Below are positions 1 through 8,216 of a stretch of 27,108 nt of DNA, in pieces. Position 1 is the first letter of the stretch. Each line of letters starts with the position of its first letter. Origin of the DNA: Chara braunii. Its lineage: Eukaryota; Streptophyta; Charophyceae; Charales; Characeae. The position numbers and the translations under genes were made by a program. The notes under the pieces are model-generated. The model was not told the origin of the DNA. It searched no databases and worked only from the letters and a program-made list of their open reading frames with translations. Location: positions 2,282,457-2,309,564 of the forward strand of contig BFEA01000109.1 in assembly GCA_003427395.1 (NCBI GenBank), read 5' to 3'.

Positions 1-52
1 TCCTTGCACAGGGGCTATGCTAATCTTCATTCTCTGTATCGTTCCAATTTAT
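1..52 (-). pseudogene. U6 snRNA-derived fragment, cut by the window edge
   Basis: The reverse complement reads AATTGGAACGATACAGAGAA, then GATTAGCATAGCCCCTGTGC. This is the central conserved region of U6 spliceosomal snRNA (canonical GGAACGATACAGAGAAGATTAGCATGGCCCC). The copy has two extra bases in AGAGAATGAAG and A instead of G in GCATAGCCC. The U6 5' region (GTCCCTTCGGGGACATCC) is missing: the sequence leaves U6 similarity after TAAATTGG. The 3' part may continue outside the window. It is a degenerate pseudogene or U6-derived repeat, not a working snRNA. Confidence 0.8.
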
Positions 53-179
53 GGGCTGCTAAGCTCCCTCGCCGCCCTCCCTCCCTCCCCCGCTCCTCCC
101 CCTCAAAAAAAAAAAGAAGGGAAAAAGAAGGGAATGTATAGAATTCATGTTGATGCCAGTACCTGGTTCCTCCCCCACC

Positions 180-370
180 CCCCACCCTCACCCCCCAAAA
201 AAAGGACCATTTCAGACCATTCCTCTATTAAAGTGTGTCATCCTTGCACAGGGGCTATGCTAATCTTCATTCTCNCCCCACCCTCACCCCCCAAAAAAAG
301 GACCATTTCAGACCATTCCTCTATTAAAGTGTGTCATCCTTGCACAGGGGCTATGCTAATCTTCATTCTC
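180..370. repeat. Direct duplication of 95 bp joined at one N
   Basis: Positions 180-274 and 276-370 are the same sequence at an offset of 96: a C-rich start, seven A, then the U6-derived segment ending CTTCATTCTC. A single N at 275 lies exactly at the junction. The first copy stops where the second continues into CGTATCG. Such a join is typical of a gap-closing or scaffolding artefact, though a true tandem duplication with one unresolved base is possible. Confidence 0.85.
204..274 (-). pseudogene. U6 snRNA-derived fragment, truncated at N275
   Basis: On the minus strand this copy contains the U6 3' half: GATTAGCATAGCCCCTGTGC, AAGGATGACAC, then a diverged tail ending GAAATGGTCC. A short extra copy of the GAATGGTC motif is inserted before the 3' end. 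The 5' half is lost at the N join. It is identical to the matching part of the copy at 300-405. Confidence 0.75.
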
Positions 371-405
371 CGTATCGTTCCAATTTTAACGGATGTCCAA
401 AGGAC
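300..405 (-). pseudogene. Near full-length U6 snRNA pseudogene
   Basis: Read on the minus strand it runs GTCC-TTTGGACATCCG, TTAAAATTGGAACGATACGG, AGAATGAAGATTAGCATAGC, CCCTGTGCAAGGATGACAC and finally GAAATGGTCC. This follows the whole U6 snRNA order. Differences from canonical U6 include a changed 5' stem-loop (TTTGGAC for TTCGGGGAC), ACAGAGA altered to ACGGAGA, a two-base insertion after it, and about 9 extra bases near the 3' end. ACAGAGA is the box that contacts the 5' splice site, so this copy is very unlikely to function. No terminator-like T run follows on the transcribed strand. Confidence 0.8.
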
Positions 406-1682
406 TTTCTTCTACCTGTTTTAGGGACTACGCCAGTACCTGTTTTAGGGTCACGAGGTGCCTGCCGATGACTCCCGTGTATTCCTGTGGCCCTGTGACA
501 CGCCACCTGTCACCCACCACCATCCAAGCATCAAAAGCATGAACAGGAACCAGGAACAAGTTCAGGTTCACACGAGGTACATAATATTGTCATTTTATGA
601 TTTTAACTCGAAGGGAAAAGAGGGGAGATTCTACAACCCGCCCTTAGTAAATGCCGAAATGTAGTCTCTTGCCCCCGATCGCCCCAAAAGTTTACATATT
701 TATCCCCACATGCATCAGAAAGTAGGACTCCCACTCATTCCTCCCTGACTCCCACTGAAGCTGGCTGCCTGGTTTGTGAGCTGGCCTGTGCTGCATGGCA
801 TGCACGTAAGTGGGCTTTGTGTAACGTATGCAGCCCCGTGGCCTTGTGCGCAGCCTTGTATGCAGCGTATGTGCAAGGTTAAAAACAAAATCCAAAAGGT
901 CTGGAAGAGAGAGACGTGTGAGCAGCATTGCAGTGCAAACAATGTTTGGCTGAGAGTCATCTTGATATTCATCGCCAAATCCGCGGAAATAAAGTAAAAC
1001 TGTAAATTGGTACACTGTGAGGTGGTGTCATGATCACTATCATCATTTCAAAGAATTAGTGGCACTTGTATTCTCTACCACATGGTTTTTAATCCGCTTG
1101 AGACACCGGATCTCTTTTTTTTTCCCCTTTTAATAGTGGATCTCCTTTTTTTTTTCTTTTCTTTTCTTTTTTTAAGCTGCTTTCTCCTCATCGAGGAACA
1201 GCCATATATTTTTCTCTCTCACCTCACATATTTTTAACTGGCGTTCTGCCATGTCATCATGAAACATATCTTTTTTATCTATCACTACCAACCTACCACT
1301 ACTCCTAAGGGTATACAGGGGACCCCTGCAAGCATAGCTTTCTACCTCTCTTCACCACAGTCATGCAACAAAACCTATGGGAGGCGGGGGGGGGGGGACT
1401 ACGGAACAGTCCTCCAGCATGGAACAAGCATAGTCGTTCTCTTTCTCTCTTTTGTATCCTTCGGTGTGAGTCCTCATAGCCAACCATCTTAAGAGGACCT
1501 TAAAAAATTGAGCAACCATCATCACCTTTTGGAAACAACATCACAAATTTTGTCTGGACAATTGTGGGCTCAACTTCGCCGCCCAAGAATTTCCATGAAC
1601 TACTCGAACAGGGGTTTTTCTAGAGAGTGCAGCACTTGCACTTGGATCACAACTTTTTACCTTTTCTTTTCTTTTTTTTTTA
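406..1682. other. No gene recognised; pyrimidine-rich and AT-rich spacer
   Basis: I see no recognisable protein or RNA gene here. Short open frames on both strands have no family-like motifs. The stretch holds T-rich runs at about 1112-1171, a G run at 1385-1397, and another T-rich run at 1661-1681 immediately before the MITE. AATAAA occurs at about 988-993 but has no supporting gene upstream. Confidence 0.5.
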
Positions 1683-1858
1683 ACCACTAGTACCTTTGGC
1701 GTCCGGCATCGACAAGTTTTGGTCTACCTCCGAACTTTCAGGAGGCCGGGCCCGACAACGGCTGCCGTTGATAAATCTGATCGGTGGCCGTCGTTTCGTT
1801 TCGGCCTCCTGAAAGGTCGGAGGCCCGCTATTTTCGAACCGACAAAGGTACTAGTGGT
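1683..1858. mobile_element. MITE-like element, 176 bp, PIF/Harbinger-type TSD
   Basis: The ends are perfect 16-bp terminal inverted repeats: ACCACTAGTACCTTTG at 1683-1698 and its reverse complement at 1843-1858. The element is flanked by the 3-bp direct repeat TTA at 1680-1682 and 1859-1861. Inside, CCTCCGAACTTTCAGGAGGC from about 1728 pairs with the segment at about 1802-1823 with one mismatch, so most of the element can fold back on itself. A 3-bp TTA/TAA duplication is the known habit of PIF/Harbinger (Tourist) elements. There is no room for a transposase, so it would be non-autonomous. A TTAA-type (piggyBac) reading was considered, but an extra T at the right end breaks it. Confidence 0.8.
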
Positions 1859-1861
1859 TTA

Positions 1862-1926
1862 ACACAAACACACAAACACAAACACAAATACAAACACAAA
1901 CACACAAACACAAACACACAAACACA
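1862..1926. repeat. Imperfect (ACAAAC)n microsatellite
   Basis: Alternating ACACAAAC and ACAAAC units lie directly against the right end of the MITE. The tract is made of A and C apart from one T at about 1889. Confidence 0.85.
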
Positions 1927-2494
1927 ACTTGATTCGAGCCTTCCCCGCTTTCAAACTTCCCCTTTTTCCTTTGTACGGTCGTTCATGCCACACACACTTC
2001 TATCAGGTCATACAGTGACATTGTGACATTGTAGTTGGGACGCTGGACCCGGTTTTCAGGAAAGAGGAAAGTACAGCTCTGAGCTCCCCACTTATAATAG
2101 ATGGAGCCTTCGACGCAGGGTACCACTAAGGGAGGCCCCCCTTACCACCCCCCTTAATGAGGCCCTGCCCTGCAGTTGCATTCAAAATCAACAAAAAAGA
2201 AAAAGACATTGTAGGCACCATGGAGGTGCACATTTGGCCCTATCACACTCCTTCTGGAGGTCACTGGTTGCCTTTATTAGGGCCTCATTCCACCACTCAC
2301 CATTCGCCAAGTTTGCCAAGCATGGCATGGTTCCAAACACATTAACTACATTTTCCTCTCGAAGATAAAATATTAACCCCCCCCGGTACTTGGGCCATAC
2401 CTCGGTCGCGGGCCCCCTCATGTTAACATGCCGCTACTTTTGGGGCTCGGGAACCTGGTGGTTTAATTTGTGAGAACCAAGAGGTCCAAAACAT
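1927..2494. other. No gene recognised
   Basis: This spacer of about 570 bp contains only short unconvincing open frames. The one structure I see is an 11-bp inverted repeat, AATGAGGCCCT at 2156-2166 and AGGGCCTCATT at 2279-2289. Confidence 0.45.
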
Positions 2495-3317
2495 GCAGCT
2501 ACCTTCTTCCCCCGAACATAACGCACGTCCGTTATAAACGAATACAATGCATACGTTGCGTTTTATCCGTTTAATCTGCCCCAACGCATAAGTTGCGTTT
2601 TATCCGTTTAATCCCTCATATGCGTTGTATTGGAGGGCAGTGCAGAAACTTTTCGGACAGCAGGGGGCCCGGTCCAGGCTGAGTAGGCTCAGTTCTCGTC
2701 CGTGGCCGAGTGCATTACACAGACAAAAAATGTGATGTTGTATCTTTCCACCATGTTCTGGCCGAAGATTCATCCCCCTTTTGCCATTTGAGGCCTCCCT
2801 CCACTCCTCACCAAATGTGCAAAATGAGAATGAATCTTCCGCTAGAACATGGAAAAATACAACGCCCTGGCATAGTCAGGCACGTCCCTCATGGCTTACC
2901 GCTGCCCCCGCTGCCACTTCCTTGGCCGCCATTTGTCAGATAGCGGGAGACAACCAAGAAGAGCGCAGGAGCCTCCATGCACAAAAGGCAAAAATCATGG
3001 CGGTGTATCTTTCCATGTTCGAGCGAAAGATTCACTCTCGTTTTGCACATGTCCAGAGTCGTGGAGCCAGGTCCTAGGTCACACACATACACTGAGAGAG
3101 AGACACGGAGTGAGAGAACACATGCGCTAACCTAAAAAAGAAAGGGGGAAAAAAGAAGAAGAAGAAGAAAGTTTTTTTCGATAATAGAGCTTATATGCGA
3201 TTTATTCGAAGACAAAGACAAAGCATATGCGTTGTATTCGAAGTGCCCTCTATTTGGAAAAAAAGTACCAACTTTCGAAAAAGTTATGCGTTATGTTCGG
3301 GGGAAGAAGGTAGTTGC
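2495..3317. mobile_element. Putative non-autonomous foldback element with 31-bp inverted ends
   Basis: Left end 2495-2525 (GCAGCTACCTTCTTCCCCCG then AACATAACGCA) and right end 3287-3317 are inverted copies differing at one of 31 positions. Further in, the left side has CGAATACAATGCATACG at about 2539 and the right side has its diverged inverse (CATATGCGTTGTATTCG) at about 3225. The left flank also has two direct copies of TTGCGTTTTATCCGTTTAAT. No clear target-site duplication is visible and no coding capacity is recognised. The best reading is a MITE or foldback transposon; a rearranged pair of inverted dispersed repeats is the alternative. Confidence 0.55.
2737..3052. repeat. Three copies of a ~50-bp motif, middle one inverted
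   Basis: The motif is roughly GTATCTTTCCATGTTC, then GCGGAAGATTCA, then TTTTGCACAT. It occurs at 2737-2789 (plus), 2811-2863 (minus) and 3002-3052 (plus). Copies one and two form a large stem with a spacer of about 20 bp. The group lies inside the 2495-3317 element and is probably its internal structural part. Confidence 0.65.
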
Positions 3318-3989
3318 CACAATTTTGGGTCAATAACCCCCATATCACCATACCACCATTTCTCCACTAAATCTGGCCAGAAAAGAAGTGCTAGACACCA
3401 AAAGGAAAGTCCAAGTGTAACCCCCATAACCGAATGGAGCCCCCATGTAACTATTGGTAAACAGGTTATGAGTTCAAACTCTGGTCAAATCAGATGAATC
3501 CTATAATAACGGCTATCACCCTAAATCTGTAAGTCAGGCCTCTACCCAGAGGAACAGAAAAATGCCAAGGTCATACCGTTCTTTTCTTTGGGGAGGGGAA
3601 ATTTTCAGATGCACCTAAAGAGATGCCGGATTTCATCTGATGACCCTAAAAGATGCGATATTTTCATCTGATGCCCCTGCCATGTTTCATGAGATGCCCC
3701 TAAGAGACCGGGTATTAGTAGAATGGTCTTCTGAGAGAGGTCAAATTTGTCAAATTTCGATCTATTGCACACGACATCTTTTCTATATGCCCCTATGGCC
3801 AGGTCAGTGTCACAAGGTTAGACAAAACTGACAGGGGCGTGCCACAAATATCACGGGTGTGGTGACAGAGGTGTTCCGCAAATACCCAATTTTTGAGGGG
3901 CATCGCGCATATCTCAGGGGCATCCAACAAATTTTCCCTCTTTTTTTTTCCCCCCTCGGTGTTTTGCAAAAAGAAAAGAAGAACTAGAG
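3318..3989. other. No gene; TGCCCCT-rich spacer from ~3600
   Basis: No coding sequence is recognised. From about 3600 the 7-mer TGCCCCT or a close variant, on either strand, recurs every 20-60 bp (for example about 3675, 3696, 3788, 3896, 3918). It is often next to TTTGCAAA-like or GATG motifs. This continues into the inverted repeat at 3990-4356. Confidence 0.5.
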
Positions 3990-4356
3990 TTTGCAAAATA
4001 CCCCCATAACTTGAGATATATGCCAAAATGCCCCTAAAAGATGTGGGTAGAGCGGAATGCCCCTCTGACAAAAAAAAAAAAATTGTGAAATATCCCTGGC
4101 GTCGGTTGGACCCCATCTTTGCAATATACCCCTACCGGGTACTGTCCAACTTTGCAAAATGCCCCAGTACTTGCCTACTTTTCCTAGGCCCTATTGCAAA
4201 AGGCCAAGGCCCAAACGGGGAGGTCCAGATTGCAAAGTTGCACCCTCCTGACAGGGGCACACCGAAAAGATTTCGGCCCAAAAGGGCATTCCGCTCTACC
4301 CACATCTTTCAGGGGCATTTTGGCAAATATCTCAACTTACGGGGGTATTTTGCAAA
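3990..4356. repeat. Long inverted repeat, ~74-bp arms
   Basis: The left arm 3990-4064 and right arm 4283-4356 are reverse complements with about four mismatches and one indel. Both contain TTTGCAAAATACCCCC, GCCAAAATGCCCCT and GATGTGGGTAGAGCGGAATG. The spacer of about 218 bp has more of the same CCCCT motifs. The arms could form a very stable cruciform or RNA stem. The type of element is unknown. Confidence 0.8.
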
Positions 4357-5730
4357 TTTCCCCACACGCCCCCCCCCAAAAAAAAAAAAAAAAAGTACAC
4401 ACCGGAAACTCTGTCCAGTGGTCAAAGTCAACTTCAATCGGAGTTCCTGAGGTCCGAGCCCAAGGGGTGTCCACGTGTCATCGCCGCAGCAATCTCGAGC
4501 CGCCACGTCAGCATCCACGTCAGCATCGTTGCGCCCTGTGAGGCTTTTAACTTCGTTCCTTTTCCGACTGGCAGCACTTTCCACTCTCGTTCGACCACGA
4601 GCCTGGCCCCGGCCCCGGCCCCCGCCTCCGTCTCGAGCCTGATCCCCATCCGCATCCCGATCCAGACCTCCGTCGTGTCTGGGTCTCCGCCGCTCTCCCC
4701 GCTTGTGCAGAACTGGGACGGGCACTCCGTTTCTGGGACCCAAAAAAATGTCCCACTGGTTAAGAGTATCATCAGCGGGCAAGCTGTCCCACTGGTTAAG
4801 AGTACCATCAGCGGGCAAGCTTTCTGCAACAGATTCATCTATTTCATCTATTTCTCCCGGCCGATAGACGGCAGTAGTTCGAGACCTGTCATCGGGATCG
4901 CAATTACCATCAGCAATCTCGCGCATAAGAACCACGTGGCGGTCTTCACCGCCCGAGTCAGCGGACAGCTTAGCAGCATTCTGCTCCGAGATGGTAATCC
5001 TCAACTTGCTCCTCCTCTGCCCCCCACCATCATCATCATCATCATCATCATCATGATAATCGTCAGTATTAGTAGTAGGATTACAATCATCAAGATGATC
5101 TTTATCATCCTCATGTCGACGATGGCCAACACCACGATCATCGTCCATGTCGTCATAATCCGATCTTATCCGTTTCTCTTGACAGGCATCCACGTGCGCA
5201 ATCACGGTAGTACGATTACTATGCTTGCCTTCCCACCTCCTGTTCGTGCTCTTCTCTTCTTCTCCAAGCGATCGGCCGTTTGTCGCCGTTTGCTTTCCCG
5301 CCGTTTGCTGAGAGGGGGGAGGGAAGGGAGGAGCGGCCGTTCTCTCCCGTCGGCGCCAGATCGCAGGAACAGAACTTCTACCATCCCCTTTTTTTTTCCT
5401 CACTCCTGCTCCTTGCCCTCCCTCTCCCCCTCCCCCTCCCCCTCCCCCCCCCTTTCCTCCCACATCTGTATCTCTCTCCATTAATGTTAATTGATCCCCA
5501 TCGACGGTCGTTGTGCCCCTTTCCAGATGATCGGCAGCGTCGGGATCCGATGGTCCCAGTCGATCTTCTTCCCCATCAAACGGTGATCGACTGGCTTCCC
5601 TCCAAGAGGAAGACGATTGCAACCATTTCTGACTAAGTACAGGACCCCCTCCTCCTCCTCCTCCTCCTCCTCCTCCTCCTCCTCCAGCTTCTCTGAACCA
5701 TACTTTCTCCTCCGCAGACGCCATAGCCAT
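4309..5730 (-). CDS. Hypothetical low-complexity protein (probable first exon)
   Basis: Function unknown. From ATG at 5730-5728 the frame stays open for 473 codons. The context is GAGCC-ATG-G, a strong Kozak match, and the protein begins MAMASAEEKVWFREAGG. In order it has a 14-residue poly-Gly tract (the CTC repeat at about 5645-5685), a second Gly-rich tract, a basic/Ser/Pro stretch, an Asp/His-rich acidic stretch (DDYHDDDDDDDD, from the ATC repeat at about 5030-5055), a segment of normal composition (RRSKLRITISEQNAAKLSAD and on), and two 12-residue repeats SLPAD(G/D)TLNQWD. The last ~30 codons run through a poly-A/T tract into the inverted repeat at 4283-4356. True coding therefore probably ends at a splice donor near 4400-4450 and the gene would continue leftwards. 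No domain is recognised. Overlapping plus-strand frames (e.g. 4675-5484) lack comparable start context. A chance open frame in GC-rich DNA remains possible. Confidence 0.42.
   Translation of the reverse strand: MAMASAEEKVWFREAGGGGGGGGGGGGGGPVLSQKWLQSSSSWREASRSPFDGEEDRLGPSDPDAADHLERGTTTVDGDQLTLMERDTDVGGKGGGGGGGGGEGGQGAGVRKKKGDGRSSVPAIWRRRERTAAPPFPPPSQQTAGKQTATNGRSLGEEEKSTNRRWEGKHSNRTTVIAHVDACQEKRIRSDYDDMDDDRGVGHRRHEDDKDHLDDCNPTTNTDDYHDDDDDDDDGGGQRRSKLRITISEQNAAKLSADSGGEDRHVVLMREIADGNCDPDDRSRTTAVYRPGEIDEIDESVAESLPADGTLNQWDSLPADDTLNQWDIFLGPRNGVPVPVLHKRGERRRPRHDGGLDRDADGDQARDGGGGRGRGQARGRTRVESAASRKRNEVKSLTGRNDADVDADVAARDCCGDDTWTPLGLGPQELRLKLTLTTGQSFRCVLFFFFFGGGRVGKFAKYPRKLRYLPKCP
4751..4822. repeat. 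36-bp tandem duplication inside the hypothetical CDS
   Basis: Two adjacent 36-bp copies start at 4751 and 4787 and differ at about one position. Because 36 is a multiple of three, the minus-strand frame is kept and reads as two SLPAD(G/D)TLNQWD units. The frame-neutral length weakly supports coding. Confidence 0.85.
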
Positions 5731-6210
5731 GGCTCCACTCCTTATCTTCTTCCGACATCTAAATCCTANAGGACTTCCATTGNGTTTCATTGATAGATCG
5801 CCGATGCCACGTGTCATCACCAGCCCTCTCCCCCTCCCTTTCCCAATATCCCCTCCTCTTCCTCCCTTAGCCGTCCACCCATCTGTCTTCGTTTTANTTT
5901 CCCATCCTCCTCCATCTTTGTCGTATTCGTTCTCTAATCCTACACCGACACGTGGCACGATCCCCGNTCCTACCACCTCCTTCCGCATNCTNTNTTTGTT
6001 GNTTGATATGCCGCTGGCTATGGCGGCGATCCTTCCTCCACCCATGGCCATCGTTGACGTCATCGCATGAGACCGCAGCAGCATCTTGATACGTTTCCCC
6101 CTTCCTTTCCCCCTCCCCCTCCCCTCCCCCTCCCCCTCCCCCTCTTCTCCTCCAATACCCCCGCCACCTACCCACCCACCCCAACGCACACGCAACCTAC
6201 CTACTCTCTC

Positions 6211-6284
<74 letters not shown>

Positions 6285-6370
6285 ACACACACACAGAGCT
6301 GCTATCCTCTCTCGGTGGAGGGGAAGAAGACCATAGCTCCGACAACCTTTCGTGGGCGCTTGACACGTGG
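5731..6370 (-). promoter_or_regulatory. Putative promoter region with three G-boxes
   Basis: CACGTG hexamers lie at 5808-5813, 5949-5954 and 6364-6369, upstream of the minus-strand start at 5730. Each extends to CCACGTGT or CCACGTGG on one strand, the form bound by plant bZIP and bHLH factors. Three more CACGTG sites lie inside the hypothetical frame (4472, 4933, 5191), and two CCACGTCA motifs follow the first at about 4504-4522. No TATA box can be assigned. Several single Ns (5769, 5783, 5897, 5967, 5989, 5992, 5994, 6002) make the sequence uncertain here. Confidence 0.35.
6103..6297. repeat. CCCCCT tract followed by (CT)n(CA)n microsatellite
   Basis: A C-rich CCCCCT/CCCCT tract at about 6107-6145 is followed by CT repeats from about 6204 to 6242. 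The repeat then switches to CA from about 6241 to 6282 and ends in AGAGACAC. Confidence 0.9.
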
Positions 6371-6419
6371 TTTTGCGGCTCGCGTTGTTATTCGATGAGA
6401 GCCAGAATTGTTTTTTTTT

Positions 6420-6869
6420 TTACGATCTGACTGCGGAAGAGGACAAAAACATTCAACATAATGATTATGTTAATCGCCTTAAAAAAAAATCAATATAACT
6501 TATATATGTATGATTCACAGTGTGACAATGTATATGTATATATATATTGCATTCATTGTCATACAACCGGGGTCCGGTTGTTAGCTGAATTGTCAACAGC
6601 TTTCATAGTTCGCACGCACAGGCTGATTTGCTAATGAAAATGGGGAAGTCGAGAGTTCAAATCCATGCCCATGAACAAATCAGTAAAGCCGGTCGGATCC
6701 ATTGCCTAAACTACAGTAATTCAGCAATATGCAGAGTGCTCTTTCCTGAAGATCATTGGAAAACAATACTTCACACACAACGTCCTCCCCAAAATGGAAA
6801 TCAATACAGTAATTGAAAACGAGGTAGCTCACGTACACGTTCTGCACATGTTTCTGTGTGTGCGTTTGT

Positions 6870-6870
<1 letters not shown>
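6420..6870. other. AT-rich spacer; weak B-box-like motif
   Basis: No gene is recognised. It holds an alternating TA tract at about 6528-6548. GAGAGTTCAAATCC at about 6650-6663 resembles a tRNA B-box, but I find no matching A-box at tRNA spacing, so no tRNA is called. Confidence 0.4.
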
Positions 6871-6871
<1 letters not shown>

Positions 6872-6938
<67 letters not shown>

Positions 6939-6998
6939 CGCACATTTTCTGGGGTTACGATTCGCGAACAAATCGCACACAAATTTCACACACACACA

Positions 6999-7058
<60 letters not shown>
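6872..7058. repeat. Two long (AG)n arrays around a (CA)n tract
   Basis: AG repeats run at about 6872-6936 and again at about 7001-7058. A short CA tract (6987-7000) precedes the second array. Confidence 0.95.
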
Positions 7059-7060
<2 letters not shown>

Positions 7061-7191
7061 TCTGTCACTTGTTTTCTTTTTTTTTTTTTCAATAGGGCGA
7101 CGGCCTTGAGATGATCGCCCGAAAGTGCAAACACTGGGGGCCATCTTGCCTGACTGACAGGCCCCAGGTAATTTCAGAGTTACATCTGGTT

Positions 7192-7263
7192 GCATCTGGA
7201 TTCGGATTTGGGTTTAGGGTTTCAACAGTTCATGCGTGTACCAACTGAGCTAGGCCCAGTTGG
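7192..7263 (-). repeat. tRNA-derived SINE-like fragment
   Basis: On the minus strand the sequence reads GGGCCTAGCTCAGTTGGTAC, then ACGCATGAACTGTTGAAACC, then AATCCGAATCCAGATG. TAGCTCAGTTGG is a perfect pol III A-box (plus 7241-7252). The B-box area is decayed and partly replaced by a CCCTAAACCC stretch. The sequence is closely related to the element at 8564-8632, including the CATGAACTGTTGAAA segment. No intact cloverleaf forms. Confidence 0.65.
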
Positions 7264-7301
7264 TATTAATTAGGCTTTTTTCTGGGTTGCGATTAGTGAA
7301 C

Positions 7302-7302
<1 letters not shown>

Positions 7303-7400
<98 letters not shown>

Positions 7401-7519
7401 GGACAGACACTTACGCGGGCATCTTCTTTGCCTGTTTGTTTGTTTTGTTTGTTTTGTTTGTTTTGTTTGTTTTGTTTGATTGTTTGATTGATTGATTGAT
7501 TGATTATTTGTTTGTTTGG
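7303..7519. repeat. (CT)n(CA)n then TTTGT/TTGA-type repeat
   Basis: CT repeats at 7303-7358 switch to CA repeats at 7359-7397. After a short gap, TTTGT and TTTGTTTG units run at about 7433-7480, and GATT tetranucleotides from about 7477 to 7505. Confidence 0.9.
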
Positions 7520-7559
7520 GAAAGTTTGCCTGTTTCTCAGTGTTCCTATGGAAGGGCAA

Positions 7560-8160
7560 AAAATAATGTGTACTACTAATTAGTACAATAGTACAATAGT
7601 GGATTCAAAATTCAAAGCAGTTTGATGTGCAAATGTCAAAAAGCTCAGAAAAAGCTCAGAAAGGCTGAGAAAGGGTTGTCCTTTTTTCTCAACAAAAAAA
7701 AAGAAAAGAAAAGAAAAGGAAAGGAAAGGATCTTCAATAGCGTCTACAGAAGTTGGATCTTGAATTTTGAATTTGCTTACTTATCGAGGGGTTTTCTGTC
7801 AAAAGGAAGAAACTCATCCGGCTTCTGGATTTGGTCACCGGGTGAGGGAAGGGGGGGGAGGAGGGGAGGACAAGAAAAAAAGATGACAGGAATTCCTTTT
7901 TTTTTGTTTTCTTTTTTTTTTTTTTGCCGTCTTTTGGGGGCTAGAAAAGAGGAACTCTGTTTCGGAAAATTTAGTAATTTTCGGCCTTACCGCGTCTGAC
8001 CCCAGCCATTATTGTTATTAAAAAAAAAAAAAAAAAAAAAGTATCTTCGAGTCTTTTTTTTTTGGTACGGACCACACACATGAAGCCAGCTGTAGAGATA
8101 TACAGATCACGAGTTCAAATCGTGGCACCAATTCAATTACAGTAATTGGCTGACCTTGGA
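7560..8160. other. No gene; A- and T-rich tracts
   Basis: No coding sequence is recognised. Homopolymer-rich runs occur at 7692-7730 (A/G), 7897-7925 (T) and 8022-8040 (A, 19-20 nt). At about 8104-8120 ACGAGTTCAAATCGTGG has a B-box-like core and can pair within itself, but no A-box is found. Confidence 0.4.
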
Positions 8161-8216
8161 GATTTGTCCTTGTCCTTATCCTCTAGCTACCGGTAGCAGA
8201 ATTTCAGCCCCAGAGG

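Noticed and set aside
17-424. 135-residue plus-strand open frame at the left edge
   Set aside because: It runs antisense through U6-derived repeats and across an N; its internal peptide repeat is only the 96-bp-offset DNA duplication.
1680-1862. piggyBac-type TTAA target site for the MITE
   Set aside because: TTAA is present at the left, but at the right one extra T separates the TIR from TTAA. The TTA duplication with 16-bp TIRs fits exactly.
4675-5484. 269-residue plus frame opposite the hypothetical minus CDS
   Set aside because: It translates the same trinucleotide tracts as poly-Ile and Pro/Ser runs and lacks a good start context. The minus frame is the better candidate.
6640-6670. Possible tRNA (B-box-like GAGTTCAAATCC), similar case at 8104-8120
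   Set aside because: No A-box or acceptor stem at the right spacing; counted only as weak motifs.
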